DNA of 21,963 nt from Apiotrichum sp. Y4204 (GCA_025531455.1 JAMYHL010000160.1:1-21963); one strand, 5' to 3'; counted from the stretch's first letter, positions 8,001-17,750 are shown. The notes: generated by a model not told the origin, from the sequence alone. Translations and numbers: made by a program.

Positions 8001-8760
8001 TCAAGAGAACCCCACCGAGGTAGCTGCGGCTTTCTCACACTTCCTGAACACCATCCCGGCAGGGATTGTCCCCTTGAGATCGGTGAACACCTGCGGGACC
8101 AGCGAGCCCGCCTGCGGGTTGTCGTCCAACACCTGGATGTTGACGTTTTGCTTGTCGTCGGGGTCGAAAACAACAGTGACGTTGCTTGGGAGGTTAAAGT
8201 TGAAGTAGAGGATGCAGGTGCAGTGGCCGCTCTTGATGGCATCGGCATCGTGAAAGTCCCAAATATAGTTGGCACAGGTCCCAGGGCAATTGAGACATTC
8301 CTGGATGCAGTCGCACACGTTCTTGACTTCGGGGAAGAACAGCTCGAGCGTCGTCACGATGCCAGTAACGTCGAAGCCTTGGGTGTCTATTTAGTCAGGC
8401 GGGTGAACTGAGTGGAGCTGAGTGGAGCTTACAGTGAGTGCACCTGTTGTCCTCCGTCTTGAGACCTTTGCAGAGGATGGGCACTTTCCTTCGGCCCAGC
8501 TACAAGTACCCGTGTCTCTGTTAGGATCACACGTGCCTGAACATCCGTGCCGCTCAAGTCAACTTGATGGCACAATTCTGCGACCGCTCGAAACCGGACT
8601 TTTGGGGTTGCCGGAGGCCAGGCAATGTGAAGAACGACACTTGTCCGGCCCAGTGGGCCGCCGGGGTCCCTCGCTGAACCCCAGCTGGTCCTTGGACGTG
8701 GAGATCGGCGTAGTCATGTTCGTATGTCATCGGGGTTCCACCAGGGAGAAACGAATGCCT
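8001..8760 (-). pseudogene. Relic of a Cys-rich, probably secreted protein
   Basis: The best part is an exon open from 8386 to TGA 8001. It starts FDVTGIVTTLELFFPEVKNV, continues with the cysteine cluster CDCIQECLNCPGTC and HCTC, then FNLPSNVTVVFDP and QVLDDNPQAGSLVPQVFTDL. It is preceded by a 46-nt intron (8432-8387, GTAAGC...AATAG) and an upstream exon piece ending CKGLKTEDNRCTHY. Further upstream, GCSGTCDPNRDTGTCSWAEG is in another frame and an in-frame TGA follows VPSS, so the 5' half is broken. Paired cysteines suggest an extracellular protein; no signal peptide can be identified. I recognise no named family. The 3' exon alone would be compatible with a living gene if the 5' exons lie in frames I have not resolved. 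Confidence 0.5.
8405..8430. repeat. 10-bp tandem duplication inside an intron
   Basis: GAGTGGAGCT appears twice in direct succession within the 8432-8387 intron of the Cys-rich relic. It looks like a simple slippage duplication. Confidence 0.7.
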
Positions 8761-8789
8761 TGAATTGTTGCTGACATTCGGCTCCACAA

Positions 8790-9330
8790 ACTACTGGAAA
8801 TAAGGGTTTATCATGGGACCATGTTGTGATGATTGATTGTTGGGTTCAACGAATATGCCCACGTTTTACATCGATCTTGAACCACTTAATGATTCAGGAA
8901 GCAGCATCTTCAGGCACCGGTTGGCTGTTGGACAAACTATGCCAGAGCCCCCATTCAGCAAACTACCAACACCCACTCGAAGGAACCCGAAGGACGAGGC
9001 TCTGGACTGACAATAAATATTATTCTCTTTTGAAGGGTCAACCATAAGCTGAGGGCAACTCGGCCACTGAGCCAACATCGTTTCTGACAGACACTTCACC
9101 TTTGTTCTCCAGGGAAACAATGTACTGTAGGTCTCCAGGGTGGGATGTCTTTTCGCAATGGACCGTAGGACCTTCGCTCGCCAGTGCCTGCCCCGGCCCC
9201 GAGTCGGCCCAATTGTATTCAATCACCCGTCCAACCAAGCAAAAAGGAAGATACAACGCCCACCCGCAGCCCATAGCCCAACCGTTCTTTCAGTAGCAAT
9301 AACTAGGGGTCGACAATCGACACGTTCAAG
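8790..9330. other. Gene-free stretch, one small open frame
   Basis: A 78-codon minus frame from ATG 9274 to 9038 contains IEYNWADSGPGQALASEG and GDLQYIVSLENKGEVSV. It reads more protein-like than its neighbours but matches nothing I know and has no visible partner exon. The rest is featureless. Confidence 0.25.
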
Positions 9331-9334
9331 ATAT

Positions 9335-9545
9335 TGGCTCTGTTTCCTGTTCACACCGATAACGCAGGGATCATCTGTTTCCTTCCGTTCGTACAACCTT
9401 CCTCTGAGCGTGGTCCCAATAATGCTCGCTCATCCACTCATGGCGGACGCACTTCTCGGCTGCAAGATAGCCTCAAGCTGCTGCGAATCCTCGGCCGAGG
9501 AATCCATGGTGTTGTTCCCCTTACCCTGACGAACGAGACTTTATT
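9335..9545 (+). pseudogene. Second, frameshifted copy of the kinase 5' end (copy K2)
   Basis: MADALLGCKI (ATG 9440) and LKLLRILGRGIHGVV (about 9470-9516) are the same kinase start as at 5643, but an about 8-bp deletion puts them in different frames. The DNA match extends upstream through the leader (CCTCTGAGCGTGGTCCCAAT versus the K1 sequence CTCTCAAGCTGTGCTCCCAA), so promoter-proximal DNA was copied too. The orientation is opposite to K1. Downstream, kinase subdomains II onward are absent. Confidence 0.65.
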
Positions 9546-9837
9546 CAGGCACCTCAGACCACCCTTCTCCACAACCTCCTGTGGGCGCTCCTGGTGGGGC
9601 AATAGTATACTTGCATCGTACAAATCTTCGAAGTACACGGCGACATTGCAATCAAATGCAACCTCCACGGGACTGAGAAAGGCTTCCTCCCACTTTCTAA
9701 ACGGATGGTCCCCACTCGTGTCAGCGAACACAGCCACTGCCGCAACTGCAACCGCAACCACTAAACCCTACCCCGCGGTTATACATCCTCGCCGACTCCA
9801 TCTTAATGTAGTAGACGCGGTTTGATGTCTTGTGCGC

Positions 9838-10420
9838 CAGCATGAACCTAGGTTGGCATAGGGATTTTGTAATTGTTTCGATTTGAAGTGGATTGAGCTC
9901 GCTAATGACTCTGCCACCACTATCGCTGCCGCCAGCGATGCGAAGGATGTCCCGTATCACATCCTGTGCTGTGAGTCAGCCGAAGACATGGCCGCAATTC
10001 TGCCCAATTGACCATAATCGGTCCAGGCCTGATCGGTGCCATGCAGGCGGTGTTCAGCGGACTGGGGGTAAATTCAGGCTCGGGCCCACAGGATGGCGAC
10101 CTGGTACATGTTATGGCTGCCAACCAGACTTTCCCATGGCAGTCAACTGCCTGGCTGCCACTCTTTATCACAGTAACCGCACTGGCAAATAGCACACAAC
10201 CCCTCACACCAAAGAAACTGCGAAAAGAGTTGATGGGGGTAAAGTGTTTCCTAGGGTGCTCGCAGAGGACGACGTTCGCTGCCTGGATAGCGGCAAGCTG
10301 CGAAGTGGTCAGCAGCGGTTCTTGCAAAGTCCCAGAATCAGCAACTCACGACAGCTGCGTTCTCCTGGGGTTGACCGCTTATCCTTCCGGCAGAATCGCA
10401 TGGCCAAAACGAGGTCGATC
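9838..10420. repeat. Dispersed repeat R, copy 1
   Basis: Aligns over about 580 bp, in direct orientation, with 16327-16886. Shared exact words include CCAGCxTGAACCTAG, GTTCTTGCAAAGTCCCAGA and GCAGAATCGCATGGCCAAA; by eye the copies are roughly three-quarters identical with small indels. On the minus strand both copies give similar peptides (FTPINSFRSFFGVRGC here, FTLISSFSSFLGVGGC in copy 2; VISELNPLQIETI versus VISQLNPIQINTI), suggesting an old protein gene, but each copy has stops or frame breaks. No transposon ends, target duplications or poly-A are visible. Confidence 0.7.
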
Positions 10421-10941
10421 TCACTAGCAACCCTCAGGGTGACCGTGAAAGTGCAGGTCTCATGGAGCTTGAGGCCGTCCCCCAGGACCTCGACCTGGGA
10501 GTCCTTCTAGATACGGTCAGCAACACGACAGAACAATACTGCACCGTCTGGTCGGCACCAAGGCTAAACTCAGTTGTAGTGTATACACTCTCCCTACTTT
10601 GGTTAGCGTCTGAACCCCAGGGTATGGCTTGCAGAAAATCGAATGCCGAGCTGTCAAAAGCTTTGTGGAGAAGCGCGGCTGTCATGGCACGCATCCGCCC
10701 AGACCTTCCTTCGCAAGGGCCTTGGGTATCTGCTGTTCCTTTTCCATGGTAACTTAGATAATATCCACAGCATAATGGATGCCGATGCGAGTGAGTCACA
10801 TACCACTCTCGTCCAAGACAGCGTCCTGGCGTCAGTGCGATCAACTCACCGTATCATAGCGCCCTGGGGCTTGGCGACGTTAGCTTGTTCCAGGTTTGCA
10901 TCCACCCATGCAGGCTGACCGACAGGCTCGGAATCTGTATT
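10421..10941 (-). other. Possible upstream exons of the R-copy-1 relic
   Basis: On the minus strand the stretch TEFSLGADQTVQYCSVVLL (about 10580-10520) and, in another frame, VLGDGLKLHETCTFTVTLRV (about 10490-10430) lead into R copy 1. The pattern suits a secreted beta-sandwich-type protein, but the frames do not join cleanly and copy 2 lacks this part. I cannot name it. Confidence 0.25.
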
Positions 10942-11298
10942 TCAGCAACCCGCCACGGCAACAACTCTGCACATCATGGCACTCAACAAATTAGATTTAG
11001 GAATTTGCCATAGGAAACCGACAGGAGGGGAAGACGCCCAGCCCCCATACACGGTACGCTTGGCTCTGGTGCGCACCGCTAAAATCCTGGTCTTCCGCTT
11101 GAAGATGAGAGCGGCGAGCACGGCCTCAAGCTCCTCTTCAAAAGCTCGCATGGAAGTACCAATGTGTGTTCCTCGCTCAAGAAAGAGCAGTATACAAAGG
11201 AACAACAGGACGGAAGAGAACGAGCAGCATGCAAACAAGCACGAGCAGGACGCAAAGCAAAGCACAGCACACAGCGAGAACACTACGAAGTATGACAC
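10942..11298 (-). CDS. Candidate small membrane protein, 118 aa, unknown
   Basis: From ATG 11298 an uninterrupted frame begins with about 40 hydrophobic, Cys- and Phe-rich residues (MSYFVVFSLCAVLCFASCSC and on to CILLFLE). A basic soluble part follows, including MRAFEEELEAVLAALIFKRK, ending at 10942. This would be a signal anchor or a one- or two-span membrane protein. No homologous family comes to mind. The opposite strand here is AGC/CAG-rich, which can create such hydrophobic frames by composition alone, so the call is weak. Confidence 0.22.
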   Translation of the reverse strand: MSYFVVFSLCAVLCFASCSCLFACCSFSSVLLFLCILLFLERGTHIGTSMRAFEEELEAVLAALIFKRKTRILAVRTRAKRTVYGGWASSPPVGFLWQIPKSNLLSAMMCRVVAVAGC

Positions 11299-11411
11299 GA
11301 CGAAGGCTGTTTGAAGCGGGGTTAAGGTGGCAAGGGGATGCTATACGGGAGGGTAATTTACCGCTGTTATATCAGTAGTTGACAGTTGGACGTTTGCGGC
11401 AGAGGGATGAC

Positions 11412-11673
11412 AATGGATAGCGAGCAGGGCCTGGACAGAACTAGCTTGGTCGTACCTAAGTCAACTTCTAAGAACAACGCTACACTTCTATCCGTCACTC
11501 CAGACGCGGCCCATGAAGCACTGCCATCTCAGGATTCCTAAACCAGGTGGATCATACCATCCCCATGAGGTCAACCTCCAACCTGCAGATCCCTCACAGA
11601 CCGTGACGATCACATCTTCCCACACGCAGTATGGCTCAAGGGTCGTCATGCTACCTGGCGCATACACCGTCTA
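11412..11673 (+). other. Possible small coding remnant
   Basis: ATG 11412 opens a 42-codon frame (MDSEQGLDRTSLVVPKSTSK..., stop near 11540). In another frame, DPSQTVTITSSHTQYGSRVV continues to TAG 11673. The two pieces could be one frameshifted gene. No family is recognised. Confidence 0.2.
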
Positions 11674-11687
11674 GCAGAATTGACTTG

Positions 11688-12304
11688 TCAATTAGGACTT
11701 GGTACAAAGGGCAAAGATGTGTGGGTTTCCGAGCCCTCCGCATACGGCACCCTTGATCCATAGGGAGCGGACGTTATGTTCTCAATCATCAACAGCTGAG
11801 GGTAGGCAACATTGGTCGTTGAACGGCTTAGAGGATGTGGCGAAGGTGCTGTTGCATCAACACAGACGGAGGCAGAAGGTGGCAGCCATAGAGCCGCTCT
11901 AGACGGGTACAAAACAGTGGGAAGATGCTGCGTTTTGAATGGTGTCTGACAGGCATTATATTTTTGTTCGTCGCCCTGGCGATGAACCCTCGCGTGCCGC
12001 TTGAGGTTAGATTGAACGGAAAACCTTCGGCAGCACATTGGGTAGGAGCAAGCCTATGGTCGTTCTCCTGTGTCTATCAAGTCAGGTGATGCAGTTCGCA
12101 AAACACTCACGTGTGTATATATGACGTCGAAGGCAACTTGGCCGTGTGAACGCCTTGGAGCAGTGAGGACACCAATGCTTCGGGGGCTTTTCTTATTGCC
12201 TGCCTGCCATTGGCTTCGTTATCGATGGTGGCTGCCAGGTTGGTTGACTTCATTTCACAATTCTCAATGATGTGCGAGGAAGACCAGAACAGATGGTCGA
12301 CCAT
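11688..12304 (-). pseudogene. C2H2 zinc-finger regulator, dead copy (Z copy A)
   Basis: Same architecture as the gene at 21225-21869: start MVDHLFW (ATG 12304), finger 1 CPHCSKAFTRPSCLRRHIYT, a 43-nt intron (12110-12068, GTGAGT...GACACAG), finger 2 CCRRFSVQSNLKRHARVH, then a Pro/Ser-rich tail to 11688. It is disabled in at least two places. The N-terminal frame and the finger-1 frame differ by one base near 12210-12195, and the first residues of exon 2 contain TAG (12056-12054) where the other copy has Tyr. Intact members are nuclear DNA-binding proteins. Confidence 0.8.
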
Positions 12305-12353
12305 TTGGATGGTGCGGCGGGCCTTCGATGTGGTCGGCTGGGACGAAGGTTCT

Positions 12354-12731
12354 TCAGATGCAGTTTTTTCCTTTCTTAACAGTTGGCAGGGCTGCTAAGA
12401 TTCTGTCAGATATCATGCGCTTCACAAAACCGATGTATACTGCTTGAGTGTTAAAAATAGCAGAATGGCGGTTATCGTGTGATTCAACTTTGACGAACAT
12501 TATTGAACGGCTACTCCAGTCAAGGAAATTGGTATTGTTCGCCGAGAAGAACGTTTTGCAGAGGTCATCGGCGAAATTACTCAGGCTCGTGAGCCTTATT
12601 CTACCCATGCCTGTTGTGTGTCTGACGTTGTGTGGCTGACCTTTGTGATCAATGGGCGATCCACAAAAGCTATTGTGCGTGCCGACGACCGAACGTATTG
12701 GTAGGATAGTAAGTCTCCAGCCCTTTGCCAT
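12354..12731 (-). CDS. Candidate ORF, 125 aa, unknown
   Basis: From ATG 12731 to TGA 12354 the frame is uninterrupted, with FSANNTNFLDWSSRSIMFV and AVYIGFVKRMISDRILAALP. It ends only 50 bp before the start of the dead zinc-finger copy on the same strand. I recognise no domain. It may be a separate small gene, an upstream remnant of the regulator, or chance. More minus-strand coding-like sequence (TSLVDTREALFIQGTTFLV, about 12905-12850) lies upstream in another frame. Confidence 0.22.
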   Translation of the reverse strand: MAKGWRLTILPIRSVVGTHNSFCGSPIDHKGQPHNVRHTTGMGRIRLTSLSNFADDLCKTFFSANNTNFLDWSSRSIMFVKVESHDNRHSAIFNTQAVYIGFVKRMISDRILAALPTVKKGKNCI

Positions 12732-13236
12732 GCACCCGTGTCCTTACGTGCAAGCATGCCAGGAACCTGCTCCAACCGCATGTCAGACAATAGCACAGGT
12801 CCTTTCCCTGTTAGAACAGTTCAAGACGAGCAGTGTACATGCAACCCGAACAAGAAATGTGGTGCCTTGTATGAAAAGAGCTTCCCGTGTATCAACCAGC
12901 GATGTCGTCTCGAACTCTGTCTCCTCATCTGCCAAATTAGTTACAAGCGTGAAGCATATTTGATGCGAGCTTGTTTGCTTTGACAAATCCTTTTACTGTG
13001 CCTTGTAACTGCAGGTACCAATGTAACCGAACGCCGACCAGCCAGGAACCCGCAGTAGCCGATGAAAGGATATGGATGAGGATATCGGGAATATGTATCC
13101 ATACCTGTGTGAAGGTCAACGAATGGAATGAATTAACACGGCACCTTGACACTGCAACCTGCAAAAGGATCTGAGCCATCTAGTGGGTCAATAGGAACGT
13201 CCCACAGCAAGACATACACCTGAATCCGGGCGATCT

Positions 13237-13759
13237 ATGGCCGATAATCAGTTATCCAGTCACAATATGTCGTCTTTCTCGATAGAGCACTGCGGCCATC
13301 ACCATGTGGAACGCGGGAGCTATTCCAGTTCGGCAAATGGACCTTTTCCCTCAATTTTTGGAACCAAGAGTCGCCCTCCCTTGGCCTCGGGCGCTGCAAT
13401 CAACGGGGACTACTCTCTCGGCTCATGTGGATTCCCAGACGGCCTCCCTCTTAACCACACCGACAGCCCCGTGGGGATGTTCTAAAGGCGCAGCAAAGAA
13501 ACATCCACAGGGATCTTCTGTATCGTCTCAGAAACCAAGACGGCCTCCAAACCCATGGATTCTGTACTGCGCGGACAAGTATAAGGAGCTCAAAGATGGC
13601 AAGGTTACTCCCAAAATGGAATTAGCTTTGATACAAACCGGGTTATGGCGTCTTGAGCTAATTCGGGGCACCAAAGATACACGTGACCCAGAACCAGGCG
13701 CGCCCTGGGCCTGGCAGATGATGTCGTTGGCACGCGATCAACTCAACTGTCAGTACTAA
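13237..13759 (+). pseudogene. HMG-box regulator relic
   Basis: ATG 13237 opens a Ser/Gly/Pro-rich N-terminal frame (MADNQLSSHNMSSFSIEHCG...). A different frame, overlapping it between 13304 and 13485, carries PRRPPNPWILYCADKYKELK. This matches helix 1 of a fungal sequence-specific HMG box (RPPNAFILYRxDK type), followed by TPKMELALIQTGLWR resembling helix 2. Helix 3 is not convincing before TAA 13757. So the N-terminus and box need a one-base shift, and the box is truncated. Intact relatives (Ste11, MAT-HMG and Rop1-like proteins) bind bent DNA and control mating or development; which of these this was cannot be told. Confidence 0.6.
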
Positions 13760-13809
13760 TTACATCGGCCTCTGATGTACAGGATTAACGTTCGTTAGAC
13801 ACTGGAGAT

Positions 13810-14330
13810 GACTGGCATCTACACCCAGAACCTGTGACTTTGGAGAAACTGCGATAATTGATGTCGAGAACGGCAGCGCGTCAAATCTGTTCCTAGGTGA
13901 ACAGTGGTCGGCACAGGTTACGGACAGTCAGACATGTTACGGCTTTACCTTGCCTGCCATGAATGACACAATTGGCTCTGTTGTGCCTGCACTTGGCGTC
14001 TCCGGAGACCAGTACTCGTTGGCACCACTCAATTGCTTCAATGGTGATTGACAATGGGTTCCGCACTGCCCCCTCTGCCAGTACAAGTGGAATGCCATGC
14101 AATCGCTTCCTTCGCAGAAAATTATGCCGCGGCGAGCTGCGTATGCTCATTATTCGGCTGTGCATCGCCCACTGTTCTGACCATTGACAGAAGGGTGGTC
14201 CTTGTCTTCGAACACGGCTCTGAGGTGAGGGCGTCGCGTAGAGCATACATAGTCTTGGTGACATACCTTTGCTCATGGAGTGGAGAGAAGTGCCACCCAG
14301 TCCTTGAGCCAGAGTTTATTGGGTGAAGTT
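13810..14330 (+). other. Possible secreted-protein remnant
   Basis: After a TGA at about 13810 a plus frame reads TCDFGETAIIDVENGSASNL and QWSAQVTDSQTCYGFTLPAM up to TGA about 14048. Another frame then continues with FAENYAAASCVCSLFGC (about 14113-14163). The composition resembles an extracellular protein. No family, start or intact gene structure is visible. Confidence 0.25.
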
Positions 14331-14900
14331 ATAAACTTGCTCGAATAGTGTGTCTCCTCGTATCATCCATCACCTCTCAGCTGGATGAGGACAGCCCCTG
14401 AACTCCGTTATGTCCAACTTGAGGAAATGCCTCTCTGTGTCACTGTCAGGTTGCCAAAGCGTCTGGCAAATCGTGGACCTGCACAGAGCGGATATGCACA
14501 GAACGAGTGGAAACGAGGGAGGAAACCTTGACTAGGTAGGTGTGCCAGAACCCGCATAGTTACGTGAAGCGCGAGCAGATGGGTGCAACACATCGCGCAG
14601 CACACCAAGCGTAGCCTAAGAACGTCTAGGGTCGTCGTGTCTGTGATTTGCGCATGACCGTCCAATCCTTATGTAGAGATCGACCGGGGATTCAAGATCT
14701 TCTCACTGATTATGACGTGCATCAACCAGGTTCCCCTGCTATTCCAAGTATGGCTTGTTATGCTCATCACAGTTAGCGACGAGCGCCATGGCTGGACCAT
14801 TCACAGGCGTCGGTGGATGCATCGCAAGCGAGAAACCGTGCGCCTTCAGCTGTCGTGGCTGTATACCCTTAGAGTGAGTACCCGCCGCTATCGTGACCGC
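14331..14900. other. Gene-free stretch
   Basis: Only short frames without recognisable content. A GTGAGT donor at 14874 may belong to the relic that starts at about 14930. Confidence 0.4.
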
Positions 14901-14929
14901 CAAACAACAGGTGTTCTTTGCCTCCAGGG

Positions 14930-15304
14930 CTTATTTGGATCTGCGAAGGCCCCGACGCAAGCTGGTTGGTCCAGCCTGAACAAACCCACCAGCAGAATAC
15001 CACGGACACGACTGGCTTTGGCGTAATCTCAGTTCCGGCACTTGTCACATCTGTGCTGCTGCAAATGTTCACCAACCCACGCCCAAGGTCATTTGCTGGC
15101 GCGTACGCCCTCGAAGCACACATTGTGCTCGCGAGCGAGACATTCAACGTGCTGTACAACTGGACGAACTTCATGGGCGCGTACTACGCTCGCCCAGGAT
15201 ACCACATATTCCACCTCATGTAGGTCATAGAGGCTCTTGGTGCTGCGTCCCAGGCAGCCATATTGCCACGCGTCGAGCAGGATCTGCCTGAAGAAGATGA
15301 GTAG
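14930..15304 (+). pseudogene. Unidentified relic interrupted by a single in-frame stop
   Basis: A plus-strand frame with an acceptor-like CCTCCAG before it reads LIWICEGPDASWLVQPEQTH, TGFGVISVPALVTSVLLQMF, SFAGAYALEAHIVLASETFN and YNWTNFMGAYYARPG. It hits TAG at 15221-15223, and resumes in the same frame as VIEALGAASQAAILPRVEQD to LPEEDE and TAG 15302. The amphipathic and acidic end looks like a natural C-terminus, so the first TAG is probably a recent nonsense change. The hydrophobic runs suggest a membrane or helical enzyme core. I do not recognise the family. Confidence 0.45.
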
Positions 15305-16180
15305 AGTGGTGCGAGGGGAATGGCTTATAGACTGGATGCCTGGTCACGGATGGATGTATGACTACTGCACTGCGAGTCACATAGTCTCATTCAGCCGCCA
15401 GATGTATCAGCCACTCTTCCTGTATGCTCCAGAATGTCTCCAGACCATTGTTGAACTACTACGAAGGTTTTCGCTAGCCTATTGAATTCCATCGGGCCCT
15501 CGCCTTTGTTCTCGCCGTCCGTCGGTCTTCTGTTACGAGACGACTGGCATGCAGACAAAAAAAAGTTTGGTCTGACCTCTCATGTGGAGACGTCTGCCAT
15601 GCGCCATGCGCCATCCGCCAAAACCATTAACCTGATTGCGATTAGCATTGGTGGCCCGCGCAGTTGACTCAATATGATGAACACGCTCTATGTTCTCAAT
15701 GTTCTGTACCACGCACGGCCTGCCCTCTTTAATGCCGCCCCCGAGGGGGGCGGCCGTCAAAACCACTAAGGGCGGGCTCGAACAGCGTAGGAATAAGCGA
15801 ATGTCACCTACGTTCCGTACACGTAATCAATCGTACATGGTCGCAATGTTAAGCGAAGGAACGGAAAGGACCGAGATGCAACCGGCTGTTGCCTTTTACC
15901 GCGCTGTGAGTCAACCGTTCTAGGTGGTCCGTCCACGCAAACCCCCAACACAACAACAGCCCTCGCGATACTGGTAGGGGCAATTCGCAGCTAGCTAGTT
16001 TCGGGGTAGCTCAGACTACTGGTTGTGTCGATCAGCGGCTGAGTCTATGGCCATCGAGAGGATGATTCACATGATGTTGATACATGTTTTCCACCTAACA
16101 CGGAGGGCGTGTGCTGTAGGCCAGTGAACTAAGCATCATTACTCCCTTTTAAATACAGTGTAGGCGGGGGATTTTCAATG
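15305..16180. other. Gene-free stretch with one strong hairpin
   Basis: No supported gene; 15533-15766 (minus) and 15690-15923 (plus) are open but featureless. A perfect 9-bp GC-only stem lies at 15734-15754. Confidence 0.45.
15734..15754. repeat. Perfect inverted repeat, 9-bp stem, 3-nt loop
   Basis: GCCGCCCCC (15734-15742), loop GAG, GGGGGCGGC (15746-15754). Not followed by a T run, so not terminator-like. Confidence 0.7.
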
Positions 16181-16326
16181 GTGATACCAAACTGCGACTG
16201 CAAGTACAGGACGAGGCCAACCGTTCCGTCTGCCGCACCGTCACGGCTCACCATGACCAGAGTTACCTCGTTAGCGGGCGTACAGGAGCTGGACTTGATG
16301 GAGAAGACACAGTTTGACCTCTTGTG

Positions 16327-16886
16327 GGCCAGCGTGAACCTAGCCTGGGATAGGGATCTTGGAATGGTATTGATTTGAATTGGGTTGAGCTGGCTGATGA
16401 CTCCACCACCACAATCGCTACCGCTGGCCACGCAATGAATGTTCCTATCATATCCTGTGAGGTGTGTCAACAACAGCCTTGGCCGCAATTCTGCTCAATT
16501 TACCATAATTGGTCCAGGCTTGTTCAGTGGGATACAGGGGGCGTCCAGCTGACACGCAAAAAAGCCAGATGACGACCTGTTATAGGTTATGGCAGACTGT
16601 GCTATGACAGTCAACTCACTGGCCGCAGCTCTTTGAGTAACAAGAACCCCATTGCAGAATGGCATACAACCCCCCACGCCTAAGAAACTGCTGAAAGAGC
16701 TGATGAGGGTAAAGTCCAGCTCGGGTTGTCGCAGCGGAGGACGTTCGCTGCCATCCAGGCAGCGAGCTGCGAATTGGTTACGGGCCGTTCTTGCAAAGTC
16801 CCAGACTCAACCACTCAGGACAACCGCCGTCTCGTAGGTTGACCGCTCCTCCGTTCTGCAGAATCGCATGGCCAAACCCGGTCGAT
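16327..16886. repeat. Dispersed repeat R, copy 2
   Basis: Partner of 9838-10420, same orientation. The minus-strand peptides VISQLNPIQINTIPRSLSQA and TLAHKRSN correspond to those of copy 1 and extend about 140 bp further (to 16129) as SRDGAADGTVGLVLYLQSQF. The frame is interrupted by a stop near 16495. Copy 2 ends before the GH5 fragment. Confidence 0.7.
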
Positions 16887-17115
16887 ACGTGAACCAAGTC
16901 GCACAAGCTCGAGCGCCAGTACATTTTATGTATCAGGATGTCCAAGGCAAAGACAGATGAGCCTCGAGAGGAAAGGTGGGAAGACTACATGGAGCCAACG
17001 CGTAAGGTGATGGAGAGAGGTGAGACGTATTTGAAGAGCTGCAGGCATAGGCATGAAGTACTGGCAACGCCCATGCCCGCTGTTCGCAGCTTTGCGGCTT
17101 GCAGTTTTGGCCATT

Positions 17116-17310
17116 TCAATGTACTGTGAAGTGAAAAGCGCCCGCGGCACGGATGGTGTTGACGGCCAGCTGGCAGGTGGCCACCCAGTTGGTCCACTGC
17201 GTACCCGAGATGTCGTGGGGCTCGTTCATGAGAGCTACAGTTAGTGTTCGTGCTCCTGTGGCGGCAGTACATACAACCGCCTCTGAGGAGAGCTTCAGCG
17301 TCCTGTCCAT
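17116..17310 (-). pseudogene. Fragment of a GH5 endoglucanase-type glycoside hydrolase
   Basis: The minus strand reads LMNEPHDISGTQWTNWVATC and QLAVNTIRAAGA. This is the GH5 segment containing the Asn-Glu-Pro of the acid/base catalyst (Glu codon 17223-17221) and the following helix. A plausible 40-nt intron (17274-17235, GTATGT...TGTAG, branch CTAAC) precedes it. Downstream the frame leaves the family after RAAGA and stops at 17116; the barrel strands and the nucleophile Glu are absent, as is any signal peptide or CBM1. Intact enzymes are secreted and cut beta-1,4-glucan or related polymers inside the chain. Confidence 0.65.
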
Positions 17311-17710
17311 TGCCAGCTGATCAGCTGAGAATAGTAAAGCATTTATTCCTTAGAGTCTTGTGGAGCTGTCATGGTATCGTGCCGTCCACAAGAGCATATA
17401 TTGGGCGATACCCGAGCGGTTGTTCGGTGCAATCGCGGCGTCATCGGGGTCTTTGGACGGGGCCCGCGGTTTTGAACACCAACATATGTACTACTTCTCC
17501 GGTGGCGCTGGTCGTTGTATTCAGGTTTTCGACTAGTCTGTTGCTCGGCGGCAATTGCTATCACTGCTTACTCTTTTCGCAAACTGCACTGGGACGGACG
17601 ATGGGAGACTCTATCAAACTGTCCCTTCCAAAGCTTAGTGATCGGTGATGTGCGCACACCTATTGACCGACTCAGGAGCATGTGTGAGAATGCCATCTGG
17701 CCCCACTGGG
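17311..17710. other. Gene-free stretch
   Basis: Open frames are short and without motif on both strands. I searched here for the CxxC half of the zinc cluster that follows and did not find it. Confidence 0.4.
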
Positions 17711-17750
17711 GGTTGATGTCGCTGACTTTGGGAAGGATGTCCGTCACTGG

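Noticed and set aside
10008..10427. Plus-strand 139-codon frame in R copy 1
   Set aside because: In R copy 2 the same frame is broken by several stops, whereas the minus-strand peptides are better conserved between the copies.
13237..13759. Mating-type (MAT) locus
   Set aside because: The HMG box is truncated and isolated. No homeodomain pair, STE3-type receptor or CaaX pheromone frame is recognisable nearby.
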